From assembly GCA_009602735.1 (NCBI GenBank), contig WELA01008947.1, forward strand, positions 181,271 to 245,270: a DNA stretch of 64,000 nucleotides, given 5' to 3'. The first letter of the stretch is position 1. Every line of letters begins with the position of its first letter. The position numbers and the translations under genes were made by a program. Of this stretch, positions 15,605 to 28,200 are shown piece by piece. Under the pieces are notes generated by a model. That model searched no databases and had not been told where the DNA came from. It saw only the letters and a program-made list of their open reading frames with translations. This DNA comes from Mesotaenium endlicherianum (Eukaryota; Streptophyta; Zygnematophyceae; Zygnematales; Mesotaeniaceae).

Positions 15605-18600
15605 TCATCTCAACTTGACATTGGCCAGAAGGCACCCGCACAAGACTAGTCCGCCCCCCAATAGGGCATTTGGTCCTACACTTTCTCCAAGCAGACTTGT
15701 TGCAAACAGCGTGGACCACACGGGAGAGAGTGAATATAGAACCTGCCACGCACAAAACCCAACATCTCCACATATCTCAACCAACATGCAGCGGCAGGAG
15801 GAACAGCAGCTCTCGCGATACTTCCATGTTGCTGGGACTTGACAGTTGGCATTATGAAGCACATAGCCGCCAAGTAAAACGTTCTTCTCGTGACCCTTTC
15901 AAGCGGAGCAGCACCACTCACATGCTCTTTACTTCATCGTGCTCAGCAGGAAAAAGGACAAGTACGTCGACCTAGGGCCCTCACGCACCACTCTGGGGAC
16001 GATTGCAGCCAAAACGTGGAGCAACAGCACCCACCTGGCGCCTCTCTGCACACCTAGGTGGCTGTCTGTGGCCACATGTGGCACCTTGCACCCTCCAGCA
16101 CTGCGACGCAGCAAGCAGAATAGTATATTTCGGGCAAGCGAAAGTCGAGAGAGGAAGAGAGAGATAGAGAGAGACAAGGGAGGCACAAGGGGGGGGGAGC
16201 ACCTGAGCCTCAGCAGGCGGGACTACGCTCTGGCCCACCGTCTGCGCCAGGCCCCCCAGAGCCGCGCTGCCAAGTGCCGACGCCACAATCACCGCCACGA
16301 CGCCCGCGTTCTGCCATCCTGCCCACGCCGTCTGCAGCGACTCACCTGCCCATTGCGCCACGCCCGTGACGCACCCCACTGTCATGGGCCAGGCCAGAGG
16401 CAGCGGCGAGTGGAAGCGGAGAGGGCGACAGATGTGGGCGTGCAGAGGCCTCTCATGCGCTGAGAGCAACTTAGCACTCGTCGTCAGGCCCCGATCTCGT
16501 CGTCCTGAGTGAGCATTGCATGCCAAGGCCAAAGAGCTCTCACGCGCCGCACTGCGCTCGCACACAAGCGAGCACTTAAGGGAACCACATGCAGGGTTTT
16601 CCCCTAAGATCGCACACGCATCAGTCCCAACACAGCAACAACGGCAACGTCCACGCGCATGTTTGCGTTGCTGGACATTGTTGGCCCTTGTCGATGATAA
16701 GCGTGTCGACTCAATTCCTGAGGGAGGGGGGGTGGGTCTGAGGCGGAGAAGTCAGCCCATGACATGATTGCAACAGGAAGGAACGAGATGCCCTGTACCT
16801 CTCTGAGCCATGCCCACGAGGTCGCCACCTGTCCAAGCAAGGGTCATGCCGCTTGCCACCACCATGAGGGTGAGTTGCAGCTGCACAGCTGGCACCTGCT
16901 TAGCATAGCTGCCCAGCCGGACGTGGCCCAGGGAGAATGTGGCGGCAGCCATGAGAACTAGGACGTCGCCCAAAGCGCCCCCCCCCGCCAGCATGCCACC
17001 CCAGTCAGCGATGCCTGCCATCACCCGCAATCCACCATCCACCGGCAAAGGCATGCCCGTTCCAAGAGAGCTCAGATCATTTAGAGCGGTGGAAACGCAC
17101 GTGGCGTGAGAAGGAAGCACAACAGTGGTCAAGAGATAGCGCGTGCCACCAACCCGTGACACATTTGCACACGCGTGAGCAGCATGAATGAAGACTGCAA
17201 TGCCAAAATCGACATGCCTCCCATCATGCTACCTGGCGGCTCCCCGTGCCCCCACTAGTCAGCCACACAGGTGGCGTGTCCGACCCTTTCCCCCAGAGGC
17301 AGATATTATGATCCGATGACTCACTACCGCCCAGCTAGGCACGACAGCACCGCAAGAGAGCAGTACCACGTGAGCGTCAGAATTTTGAGAACCCAAGACC
17401 CCCAGGGCAAACAAGGACCTCGACAGCTGGCAGGTAGACGCGAGATAAAGACACACACGCGTGCAGGCAGCTCCCGCGATGGGGCCCGGCACCTGAGACG
17501 TACCTCCGCCTCCACCTTCCCCTCCGCCGTTGCTCCCCCCCACCAGAATGAGCAGGCCCGCCACAGCCAGGCACGCGCCGCCCCACGTGTTGGGCGGCAC
17601 GCGCTCGCCTGCGAGCGACGCCAGCAGCGGCACCAGGATGCTGGTGAGCTGCATCTCCAGCCCCGCCCGCGTGGCCGTCGTGCGCTCCAGCCCCGCCGCC
17701 TGCCGCCCCACCCTGACCCCTTGCCTTCAGGGCCACAGCGGCAGCACCGGGTTGAGATGCAGCTGCTGCTGCTACGTGTCGCCTAGCCTCTCTTTCCCCC
17801 CCTCTCGCTCCCTCATACACGCAAGGCTCAGCGCTCTCCTTCAGCTCCTCCTGCGCACAGCCTCCGCCCTGTCCTCGAGCCGTCGTTGGCGGACCAGGGC
17901 CGTTCTGGGCACGTCTCTCTCGATGCACGCGGCATTGGGCCACACACACCTTCACGAGCACTCTTTCAGTGCACCACGTTGCAGGGCATGGGGCATCGCG
18001 TCAGCTGTCGACTGAGTCAGGGGGATAAGAGTTGACAAAGCAGATGCATACTGTCACATCACGTTAAAGTACGGATGCCTCGGGTGTCACGGTGAGACAG
18101 CAGCAGCTGACCTGCAGGCCAGTGCCGAGGAAGGAGTACAGCCCCAGCTCCAGCGCCGGCACCCACACGCTGCTGCCTCCCGCCATCAGATTCCACAAGG
18201 GCCCTCGATCTGCAACATCCTGCGGACCCACATGGGGCTCCACATCGGATGGCTCTGCGGTAGAGGCAGGCGCGTCGCTTGGATTGAGCAGCTTCCTCTC
18301 CAAGGGCAGCAGGCTGAAGAAGAAGCCCACGGCCAGCACTGCCATGTGCCACACACGAGCACACACATGCGAGCGCTTCGGAGAAGAAGATGGGCACGCT
18401 TGCTCTTCCCGATGGGTGCTCCTACACTCAACCACAAGGGATGCGTGACCATGGGCTTTGCTTGATAGTTGACACACGTGAGAGGACTATTTCAGTCCTG
18501 CCTAGAACAGCAGGGCAGGGACGGAAGAAGCGAGGCCGCGCAGACTGGAGCCCTTGCGGAGAACACGTTCATCCTCTGCTCACTCTTGGAGAGAGAACCG

Positions 18601-19823
18601 TGTACCACGTGGTTGCAACCTCAAGACAGAGGCAGAGCGCAGCCCGGCAGCAGCTCGCCTTGAGTGTGTGGAGAGCTGAAAGCAGCAGGAAAGGGCCGCA
18701 TCTCGAGACCGACGCGACGAGTGCGGGCGAGGATGTGGGGGGGGCAGGTGCAAGGGCCCCCTCAAAGAGTGCACCAGGTGCACCAGATGCTCCTACACAG
18801 CTGCCTCTTTCCAGATGGCTTGCATCGGTATGAAGCAGAATAGTGGGTGTCACCCGACTACAATTTGCACAAACAGGCCAGAATTCTCTACTTGATCCAC
18901 GAGCGGAGAGGTGGCAGCAGGGAGCAGGCGTGCAGCGTTGAGCTACCTTTACGAATGAGAGTGAGGACGCTGGCTCTAGGCGGGCCAGGCTGCGAATAGA
19001 TATAGCGCAGCTGCACGGCGTAAGCACCCCACAGCAGGCCCACCAGGAGCAGCAGAGCCCGCCCCACTTGCAGCCCCACCCTGGGTGCAGATGCAGAAGC
19101 TCCCTCCCCTTCCTTATCTGCCCCATCCTGCCCCTTGTGCATTTCCGTTTCTTCCCCTCCGGCAGCATACCCATCTCCTGCAGAAGCTGCGCCCACTTTG
19201 TCTAGCTTTTCGTTTTTGGTGGACTCTCCAGAAGCATGAAGAGTAGGCACTCCAGTTCCTGATGACTTGGGAGGCGCACAGTCCACGTCCTCTAAGAGGT
19301 AACCGTTCCCATTAGAAATTTCTCTTTGCCCCAAACTCTCGTTGTCCGCTGCAGGAAACTTGTCAGCCCTTCTCTTACCACCTGGCCCGTCCTCGCGATC
19401 TCTCACAACGACTTTCTCTGACCTCCATTCATCGATCGCAGGGTCAGTAGTAAGCTCTTCCTTGACGGACCCAGATTTTGGTGATGTAGAGAATGCAGTC
19501 AGGGTGCGCTGTACATTAGAGTCCAGACTATTTGCCCAGTCACTCCTGTTCCTATGCCTAAGACAATCGGCTTGTCGGATCGATCGATCGCTCGTCCCAG
19601 ATGTGCACAGAGTTCTGAAGTTGTGTATCGTCCTTTCGTGGCTTTCCACTCCGACTCTAATTCTCTGCATAGTGATTCTTCCATGACAGCCAATGGGGCC
19701 ACGATAGACGGTGCATAGCGGTCTCCTGTCTCCTGATTGGCAGGCACGACCAATGCCGTAGCTCAACTGCGTGCCATTCGCACAGTGGCCTACGCCCTGC
19801 AAATTCAGTCTTAAACATAACAT
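15605..19823 (-). CDS. EamA/DMT-family membrane transporter, ten predicted helices
   Basis: Drug/metabolite-transporter superfamily; substrate not deducible. Six exons on the minus strand, in order: 19823-18947, 18338-18112, 17699-17504, 17014-16799, 16345-16203, 15742-15605 (1797 bases, 598 residues). Phases agree at every junction. An N-terminal region of about 250 residues is hydrophilic, rich in Ser, Glu and Lys, and might hold an organelle transit peptide. Then come two EamA repeats of five helices each: LLLLVGLLWGAYAVQL; VLAVGFFFSLLPL; ALELGLYSFLGTGLQ with AAGLERTTATRAG; LTSILVPLLASLAGERV; GGACLAVAGLLILVG; LGDVLVLMAAATFSLG; LQLTLMVVASGMTLAW; AGVVAVIVASALGSAALGG; SLSPVWSTLFATSLLGESV; LLGGGLVLCGCLLANVKL. 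The E-L-G-L and L-E-x-T-T-A signatures resemble plant and cyanobacterial EamA proteins. The start is uncertain; internal Mets such as the one in MQRIRVG also fit. Exon 5 could begin 27 bases further downstream at a second in-frame acceptor. Confidence 0.85.
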
Positions 19824-20936
19824 CTTTGCTTGCCGGAAGCTTAATGAGTACGCTTACATTGTGACATGCTCAAGTTATATCATGCGAGACGATTGGAGAG
19901 CAAGGTGTTGCGGATCAGACGAGTCGTTTCGCACAACTCCTAAGTGCTCTATTTTCATAAGTACTTTCCTTCAGGAATATGACTACAACGGAGTCTCTGC
20001 CTGCGGAACCTTTCCAGGATTGCATGCAACCTTGAACCCACCTCCTCTGCTGTCTTTCTGGAGCTCAGAAAGCACCAAGTAATTGCACCATAAGCAGCAG
20101 GTTAAGTGCAAGTATAATCCAGTGGTGCACCAAGCACACGTACCCAGCATGCGCTGTCATGGATACAGAGTGTCCCCGTCGTGCCCACTGCCCATCTTGG
20201 TTCGACTGAATCGGCCCACAATACATTCTCGGTCGGTCTGACAGCGTTCGAATTCCCGACATTGCAGTGCTTTCAGGACGACGTAGGATGACGCAGGCTG
20301 ACGCAAACCATCACAGTTACCATATCTCATTCTCCATTCTTGTACGGCAAGTACATGAGAAACGCGTCTGGTGGAGTGTGCCGCCAGCAGGAGAGGGGAG
20401 GGAGGAGGGGAATGTGCATCAGAACCAATCGGAGCTATGTTGACTCGGACGCTAGTTGCTACTAAAGCTACAGCGGAAGATGTCTGTGCTCGTGTCCGTA
20501 TATATGTAGTTGTAGAGCATAATAGACTCAAAAGTACTGTCTGGTGCGTAATATACGCACAAACGCAAGTAAATGCAATTGATAATGTCCCGGTGACATT
20601 TGCGTAGCTTATTATTCTCAGACTATAAGCAAGCAATTTCCATATAAACAGGACCATCTTCTGCAATTGCTAGAGGTTGTTCATTTTCAGCAGCATCCAT
20701 CTTCGTACGCTTAGGGTGTTCATCTCTGAGACATTATTTTAGCTTGTTCAGAAGGTCTTCCAATGCTTAAGACTGGGGGTGGGTAAGGTGCTTGAATATT
20801 CGCTGTCCTGGAGAGTTGTTGTGTACAGCCGATTGAGGTCTGGTTGAGACTTGTGTTGTGAAAGAAAAATTGGACACCCGGCAGTTACTTCGAGTGTCAG
20901 GGACCTGTAAGTGTCAGGCTGGCGGTTGGTCTAATA
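19824..20936. other. divergent promoter region between the transporter and inhibitor-2 genes
   Basis: About 1.1 kb separates the two divergently oriented start regions, so regulatory sequence for both is expected. No specific element could be assigned. Confidence 0.5.
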
Positions 20937-23900
20937 ATGGCCGAGGGGTCTTCATCTAGGAAAGGAAGGCAAAGGTGATTTTTCTTTCACCGCTATCTCA
21001 CTGCTTTGGCAGTCACTGGACAAGCATTCGAAAGCATATTGTCCAAATGGTTACTCATGCGCCTCTTGCTGGACCTTATGCGCCCTCTCTTATCAGAGCT
21101 CGTTTTTGGTGCACTGAGTATGTCAGCTTCTCAGGCTCTTTAAGTATGCAGTAAGCCACCGTTGCTTTGACGCAGTTAAGAGTATAGTAGCATGTAGATT
21201 GCAACGACATGCTGTCACCCCCTTCACCTCGTCTGTGCTTCCTAGTTGCCCATCTTAAGAATACATGCTGGGTCAAGGGGGTTAATTGTGCTTTAAGTTT
21301 GTCTAGTATGTGACACATCTTGCCAGTGAGACCATAGCTGCTGCAAGACCATCACAGTTGGGATGAAGCTTGTCGGCAGGCTAGTGCATCAGATGCTCAA
21401 ATGGATCCGCACCATGATTGCATCAATATATTGAGCGCCTGTTGTTAGCCACATACGTGATGATATGCGTACATGGTAGCCTCTGCTTTGAAGGTGATGG
21501 AGGAAACGGGTATGCATGTCTCTTGCACCAACCGGCCCATCCTGCTTGCTAGTGCACTTGTGCTCATCAGAAGCTACCAAGGGAGCACGTCAGGATGGGC
21601 TCCTTTGCGCTCAGAAATGGCTGGCAAGGAATTCTCAAGTGCTAGAGCTAGATAAGCACGTGCTCATGCTGTAAAAAGAGTGGTGTAGACGGTTATTGTG
21701 CTTCATGGCAGCCAGTAGTGACCTGAAGGATGCTCTTGAACTCTTTGCGGGAAAAGTGCCAATAAATCCTGATGCACCCCTCGGCGTAGAATAACATGAG
21801 CAAATGCAGAAAGCGCTGCCTGTTACCCTTACAATGACGAGGAGAGCTGAAGACATTTGTGTGCACTCTTGCGGACACGCAGCGGAGAAGTGCGGGGACT
21901 TCTCAGTGCTGATGTTTGATAACCCCTCAGAGCTGATGCAACGTTGGCATGGCGAGGGCGAGTGCAGGCGGAGGGTGCAGTGGAACGAGGAGAATCTGGA
22001 CTACCTGGAGCAGACCAAGACGCCAAAGCAGAAGATCAACGAGCCCAAGACGCCCTTCCACCAGCTCTCGCTGGACCCTGAAGAAGGTGCCTGCCCTTTC
22101 TCACTTCCTCCTTCTCCTCCTCGTCGTCCTCCTCTTGCCCATCCTCGTCATCATCCTCCTCATGCCCGTCCCTGCTGCGCACCGTGCAGAAGCCCTCAAG
22201 CGGCTGGCCGCATGTGTGAGGAGGGTGCTCGCACAAATATATGGGGTGACAACAACTAAGCGCGTGGACAGTGCCTGAGGGGATTCTCCAGTCAATCAAT
22301 GTGCAAAATGAGTGCACAAGAGCAGGAGGCTGAGTGCTAATGTTGCGCCACTCCATCATGCAAGGTCGGGCGGCAATCTAAAGTGGGCGAAGTTCTGATA
22401 GCTTTGCATGATACGGGAGAGCTGCTCTTTGAGGGGGAGGACGGGCTCTAGGTGCACCACTAGTGGGGTGGAGAGAGATCCATTGGTGCAGGGAAGGGGG
22501 GNNNNNNNNNNNNNNNNNNNNNNNNNNNNNNNNNNNNNNNNNNNNNNNNNNNNNNNNNNNNNNNNNNNNNNNNNNNNNNNNNNNNNNNNNNNNNNNNNNN
22601 NNNNNNNNNNNNNNNNNNNNNNNNNNNNNNNNNNNNNNNNNNNNNNNNNNNNNNNNNNNNNNNNNNNNNNNNNNNNNNNNNNNNNNNNNNNNNNNNNNNN
22701 NNNNNNNNNNNNNNNNNNNNNNNNNNNNNNNNNNNNNNNNNNNNNNNNNNNNNNNNNNNNNNNNNNNNNNNNNNNNNNNNNNNNNNNNNNNNNNNNNNNN
22801 NNNNNNNNNNNNNNNNNNNNNNNNNNNNNNNNNNNNNNNNNNNNNNNNNNNNNNNNNNNNNNNNNNNNNNNNNNNNNNNNNNNNNNNNNNNNNNNNNNNN
22901 NNNNNNNNNNNNNNNNNNNNNNNNNNNNNNNNNNNNNNNNNNNGGGGGGGGTGTCACAAGAGTCGCAGGGCTGCCACACCCTTCACTGTTTTGAGAGCAC
23001 ATGCATGCGCTGGGTGGGTATGGGGTCCGCTTTAATTGCCTACTTTGCCTGCGAAGTTTTTGGCATGTGGCATTATCACATTCAGCCTTGTGAGTCTAGC
23101 TGCTTACATTCATCCGCTTGTTCATACCTTGTGCGTTGATGCCAGCTGGCGAGCTCACGCCTACCCACCTGCCGGACGAGAGTGATTTCGACGTGGCGCA
23201 GGCCAAGGGAGATGCAGCACACGCAGAGGCCATCGCGACCGCTCTCTCCGACTACGCTGCGGCCGGCAGCCCCCAGCACAGCGGAGGCCCGGAAATTGCT
23301 CGGACCACCAGCAATGGCTGGACATCGTCTGAGGACGAGATTGGCAACGACGTGGACTTGGAGGACTTCGAGAGTGAGAAGACCACCGTGACTGTTGTGC
23401 ATGTGTTTTGGTGGATACCTGCGCTGCTCTTGTGGGGTTCAGCAGTGGCCCTCTATGCAGTTATTGTTTGTAAGAGGAAATTGGCACTCCAATCTGAAGG
23501 CGTCTCTGGGAGCCATGGGGGGTTAGCATGCAGGTTGTGGCATTCAGAACAGACCCACACACAGATAAAACCTTGTGTTGCCTTTATTAAGGAATTGATT
23601 ACGGTTCTAACACTACATGTGCTCATTCATGGAATCTGTTCAACATGCGTACACATGTGCACTGTACAGCTGCTATGTGCCTAGGACTTATGATGCTAAG
23701 AAATGCGTTATTTCACAGACATGGCTGGTTTTGCGGTTGCAATGTGCAGAGTTTGTGGGGCAGAGGCCGGGCTTCAAGCAGTCGCTAAGCTTCAAGGAGC
23801 ATCGGCGGCGGCACTACGACGAGTACCGCAAGCTCAAGCAGCTGGGGCCCAAGATCGTGGACATGGTGCTCCTGGAGGACGAGGATGGCTCCTCGCGCGC

Positions 23901-23958
23901 CAACGGCCGCAAAGTTCCCAGGGTGGCGGAGGACAACGGAAACGGGGCGCAGGCGTAA
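20937..23958 (+). CDS. protein phosphatase 1 regulatory inhibitor-2 (IPP-2 family)
   Basis: Inhibits and chaperones type-1 Ser/Thr phosphatase. Four exons: 20937-20974, 21968-22086, 23146-23387, 23764-23958 (594 bases, 197 residues; the Arabidopsis protein is about 180 from memory). Diagnostic motifs in order: RRRVQWNEENLDYLE (the KWDE-type PP1-contact segment), QKINEPKTPFHQ (the EPxTPYH motif whose Thr is a GSK3 site in animals), an acidic Ser-rich stretch around TSSEDEIGNDVDLEDFE, and FKEHRRRHYDEYRKLKQLG (the second PP1-binding helix, HYdE). The last three exons are secure. The first exon (MAEGSSSRKGRQ, 38 bases, good ATG context AATAATGG) is a proposal: it has a GT donor, the right phase, and gives a natural short basic N-terminus, but the 21967 acceptor has a weak pyrimidine tract. 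An alternative start is an upstream in-frame Met at 21804 or 21912 without splicing. Intron 3 contains the assembly gap 22502-22943. Confidence 0.85.
22502..22943. other. assembly gap (442 N)
   Basis: Run of N in the third inhibitor-2 intron, bordered on both sides by G runs (GGGGGG to the left, GGGGGGGG to the right). It does not interrupt a predicted exon. Confidence 1.
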
Positions 23959-25215
23959 CCGGCGCATGCGTGTGACAACCCATGGCTCTTTTCCTTGAGC
24001 TCTAGTTTTAGCTCTGAGAGCCAATTTTGGAGACACCTTGGGTGAGTTTAAGCAGAGAACTGGAGATAAGGCTGCTTGCATTTGCAGTGCAGCTATGTGA
24101 GAGCATGTCGGACATTTTATTGTCTGAACTGCAGGGAGACTACTTGAGGGGGGCAAAGGCTACCCGTTGCTGGAGACAAAGTTGGGGTGAGGGCTGAATA
24201 AAGATTTATTCTACTACCGATGGAGAATCATGTGGCCCTCCTACAGTTTCGCCGTTTATATGTTACTGAGCTTATTGGGGTTTCTACATCTTCGACCGTT
24301 GCAGGCTTGTAGCTTAGTGTACGGGGTTTATTTCTTTGTAGGCAAGTTCTATAGGTTCATGTAAAATAATGCTCCCTAAGTGGAAAATATAGAAAGTTCA
24401 ATTTGTAAGTGAGATCTCTTGACCATCTTAGGTGCATTAGGGTTGCTTGTGATGCGTCGCAGCTCCTTGCGGTAGAGCTGGCCAAGCATTGCTGCCATGT
24501 TGTTTAGCATATAGAATCTTTAAATTGATTGAAGGAAAAAACATGTACTGTAACCTCCATGCATGGCATTGCAGTGCTAATACCTACAGAGAATATTGAG
24601 CATGGCAACATGGTTCAATTGAGAGTGCTCTCTCAAGTTCTCAAAACTTGACAAGTGCAGCAAATAATTTCAGAGCCACATCGGGTACTAGAGAATGCAC
24701 GTTTGGTGCTGGTATTTGAATGCAGCCTAATCTCAACTCTTACGTGCAGCCACAACACATAACGGGTTCTCGTGTGACAAAGATTAACTTCAAAATTTAT
24801 AATTAAGGGAAAATACACGAAGCAACAGCACCGCAAGTTGACTTGCTGCATCAGGTGCTTCGTCACTATTGTTGACAACGCAACTCGATGGTGGTCATCC
24901 CTAACAGAATGTCAGTCTCATAGTCAAAGACAAGAAAATAAGAAAAAGATCAGATGAACTAACCAGGTATGCCTTCAGGCATACTCATGACAATGTTCCC
25001 CTAAGGTTGTAATTTACAAGAGAATAGACAGAAGCGTCCGCACCAAGCCTATGATCAGACCGTGTCCACAATCCCTGATCTTCATGTATCATTTACCCAC
25101 GAATACTGCCTTGAATGCAACTAAGTATGCAATACATTCCGGAGGAGCAGTGGCGTTCTGTGTAAACAGCTTCTCGTTGACCTTCTACCTCGGCACAAAG
25201 AAGACTCGAGGATAG
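23959..25215. other. intergenic between convergent inhibitor-2 and SEC14-like genes
   Basis: Holds both 3' UTRs. Apart from a candidate polyadenylation signal at 24197 no element was recognised. AT-rich, non-coding. Confidence 0.6.
24197..24202 (+). promoter_or_regulatory. candidate polyadenylation signal AATAAA
   Basis: AATAAA about 240 bases after the inhibitor-2 stop codon, followed by T-rich sequence (GATTTATTCTAC). Position and strand fit that gene's 3' end. Plants use this hexamer loosely, so this is suggestive only. Confidence 0.45.
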
Positions 25216-28200
25216 TTATAACGTGGGAGACGTGTCACGGCCGGCCTCAAGCTCACTCAGGGCCTTCTCGGCCACTATAGTCACTTCAGACGCTTCGCCG
25301 TTGTCACCCACCACGTAATTCTCGTCAACGTCCACCTCCCGGGGTTTGGACGTCTCCCTCACAGCAGTTCCCTGGTGCCTGGCATCCCTCTGCTCCTCGA
25401 TGTACTTCTGCATTACGACGTGGTAAGGATGCGCAAGGTCGCACGAATCCACAGTCCCATGCGGAGTCGCCTTCCCATTCTGTGGACTGTGGCCAATGAA
25501 AGACGGAATAGAGTCCTCACCCATTACCTGACACAGCACACATAAAATCTCTTTAGTGCACGAGTGACGATCAAAACAGTAACATTTGCAGCTGATGCAG
25601 AATAAACCGCCTGTTCACTCCCCTTCCCTGCAGTCAATTCATACCAGCAGGTGCTGCTGCTTGAACCGTTTCCCATCTTCTTGTCTACCGTCGCCCACCA
25701 CCGAGTCTGACAGAGTCATGCCAGCCAAGTTTGAGAAGAAACACCATACGAATCCACAACCTGGCCAGCTAGGGCCTCTGACAAAGGGGACGTCGTGCAG
25801 CCCTTGCCCCTTGCATACGCGGCCATTCCAACGAGATTGAGAGCATGGCCATGAATCTGCCCACAGCACAAGATTTTTCTACGCCCCGTCTCTGCCTGCC
25901 AGCAGGCTTGGGTAACTGATGTCAGAGCTCAATCTGGCGTCAGAACCCACTCTTGTCGTCTGAGCCCTCGCGAGGCCTACAAGAGAAAGCGAATAAGTCA
26001 AGCCCGACTCACGACCCACTCTTCGTCATCCATGTAAGCTGAAGCAAACACAGGCAAAGAGATAGGTGCAGGACTTACTCACCGCTCGTACCCCCATTAG
26101 TGCACGCATGCGTAGCAAGCTGCAAATACTACAACCTTGACACACTATAAGCACACATGTGCTTTCGAAAGAGTCCTGTTCTTTCACATGTGCGGACTTG
26201 CAGGCACCGTCATGGCCCAGGCAGGCAGGGGCTTACTTGGAGAAGCTCGTCACGGCCATTTCCGCGCAGCACCTGCACCTTGCGCCGCGTGCGCTCCTGG
26301 AGCATGGGCGAAATGGCCTGCTCCCCCGCCACATCACTCCCCACTCACAATCTCAACAACGGGCGGCAAGTAAGGGGTGCATGAAGCACAGAGAGCCCCT
26401 ACTTCTGTCAGCACACGACTTCAACCTCGTCACAAGCATATTCCATCACAGCGCACATTTTACTCGGGAGGAAAAGGAAGATTAGGGGGGGGGGGGGGGG
26501 GNGGGGGGGGGGAGACAAGTTCAAAATTTCACTAGGTTTACTGCAAGTATCTATAGAAACCAGATATCGATGGATAGAGGCACGTTTGCTTCAGATGGCG
26601 TCGAAGTCCAATAGTGCAAGGGACAGACCACTCAATAAAGCATTTGACGACTGAACAACTTCAGCCGGATTTGTAAAGTCACAAGTTTCATATGGCGATC
26701 CCGAGAGCCTACTCTACTGTGTATGCCAGTGTAAGAGAGTAAGCAGACGTGCATGGACGAGTACCGCAGTGGACTTCTCTATGGGCCAGCTGGAGAGAAG
26801 GGGGACGAGAGAGAGAAGGAGAGGCTGGGGTGGGCGGGCACAGTACCCTCCAGCAAGTGCTGAAAATAGACGGCGAGTTCACAATATAGTACACTTCGGC
26901 TTTCTCGGGGTAGTTGAGGTCGTCCACGCTTGCCACTGCATGTTGCATCTGCATCACATTCAAGGGGGGGGCATACGTGAACGTGAAAAGTGGCGTCTGT
27001 TCTCCCCTCAGCTGTCGACTTCCATGGGGAGGGGAAGCTCAGGCACGAATAGGCAAATTCATCCCAGGCACACAAGCCTACGCCACAAACATCCCTGCAA
27101 TTTACGTCCACGTCCAAGTGCACAAGATGGACCGTGTGAAAAGAGCCCAATGACGACACAAAGTGACAAGCTGTCACTAGCTAGATTGGTGTTGGTAGAG
27201 CACCCAGGACATGCATAGACCCCTATTCTGCAGGGGGGGGCACATGGTGGCGCTGGGAGAGGAACAAGGACCAGGCAAAGGAAGGAGCGCAATCCAGCGA
27301 GGGAGACGCCGAGCAAGCTGCACCTTCATGCGCGCGAGGGAGGAGAGCTTGAGGCCCGTCATGTCCATGACCTTGATGCACGTAGTCACGGACCTCCCCA
27401 GCTCCTTGCTCAGCTTCGGCTGCACCTCAAGAACCACCCAGAAGGGAAAAGCTTGTCCTAATCAAAGGCGTGCACACTTGCGTCTGCACTCATGCAGCAG
27501 CGTAGAGAGCATAAACAAGTATAGGCCACAGCACGGAAGCTCACAGCCTTGCTGACAACAGCACATGCACACAGTGAGAGAGAAAGGGATGGTAGGTTGG
27601 GGGTGCGGGGCGGATTACGAGCAGCACACGGTCCCTGTACTCGTTGTGCTGAATGTGCGAGTGCACGTACTCCTCCAGCTGCCGCAGCACCAGCCAGACA
27701 CAGGGACAGCTCAGGCGCATATCATCTCATGCATTTGCTGCTGCTGCCCACAATGGCTAGGTGCATCAAGAGTTTGTATCTTCAACCATAATCATCTTGG
27801 TGGGCCCAAAGCTTGGGGAGTGTATGCCACGAGAAACTGTTGCAGCACCTTGGAAATAAGCACCCGCATGCCCCTCAAAAGCACAGGACTCCTTTCGAGC
27901 ATCCAGAAGAACCTGCCAAGGTTGCCTCTCATTTTGAGGCCTCTGGTACTTGAGTGTCTCAGAACACACGTAGAAGAAGCTGTTCAAGTGGCACCCTGTG
28001 AGAGCTGTGGCCAGCTGTCGCGAGAAGAATGACAGGAGGACCACCCACCTTGCAGGAAGAGTCCATGCTGCTGAGACCCACACGGATGGCCAGCACCGGT
28101 CGACCCTGAAGGCAAACGCATGACCTGAGTTCGTTAGCTTGCGGAATCTGAAAAGGAATTTCAGCAAATCGACGTGATTGTAGCATGGCAAAGTTGAACA

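Noticed and set aside
18569-18783. Possible extra exon of the EamA transporter
   Set aside because: Splicing 18947 directly to 18338 keeps the phase and joins helix 1 to helix 2 naturally; the intervening sequence is not hydrophobic or conserved.
19499-19753. Alternative minus-strand frame over the start of the transporter gene
   Set aside because: No family resemblance; the other frame continues into the EamA domain without a junction.
20235-20270. GTTCGAATTCC resembling a tRNA T-loop
   Set aside because: No stem pairing on either side and no D-arm or anticodon arm at the right distance.
25639-25869. Minus-strand frame upstream of the last SEC14-like exon
   Set aside because: The family alignment runs straight from the exon 26317-26237 to the exon 25527-25216 in phase 0; the frame adds nothing recognisable and sits in the intron.
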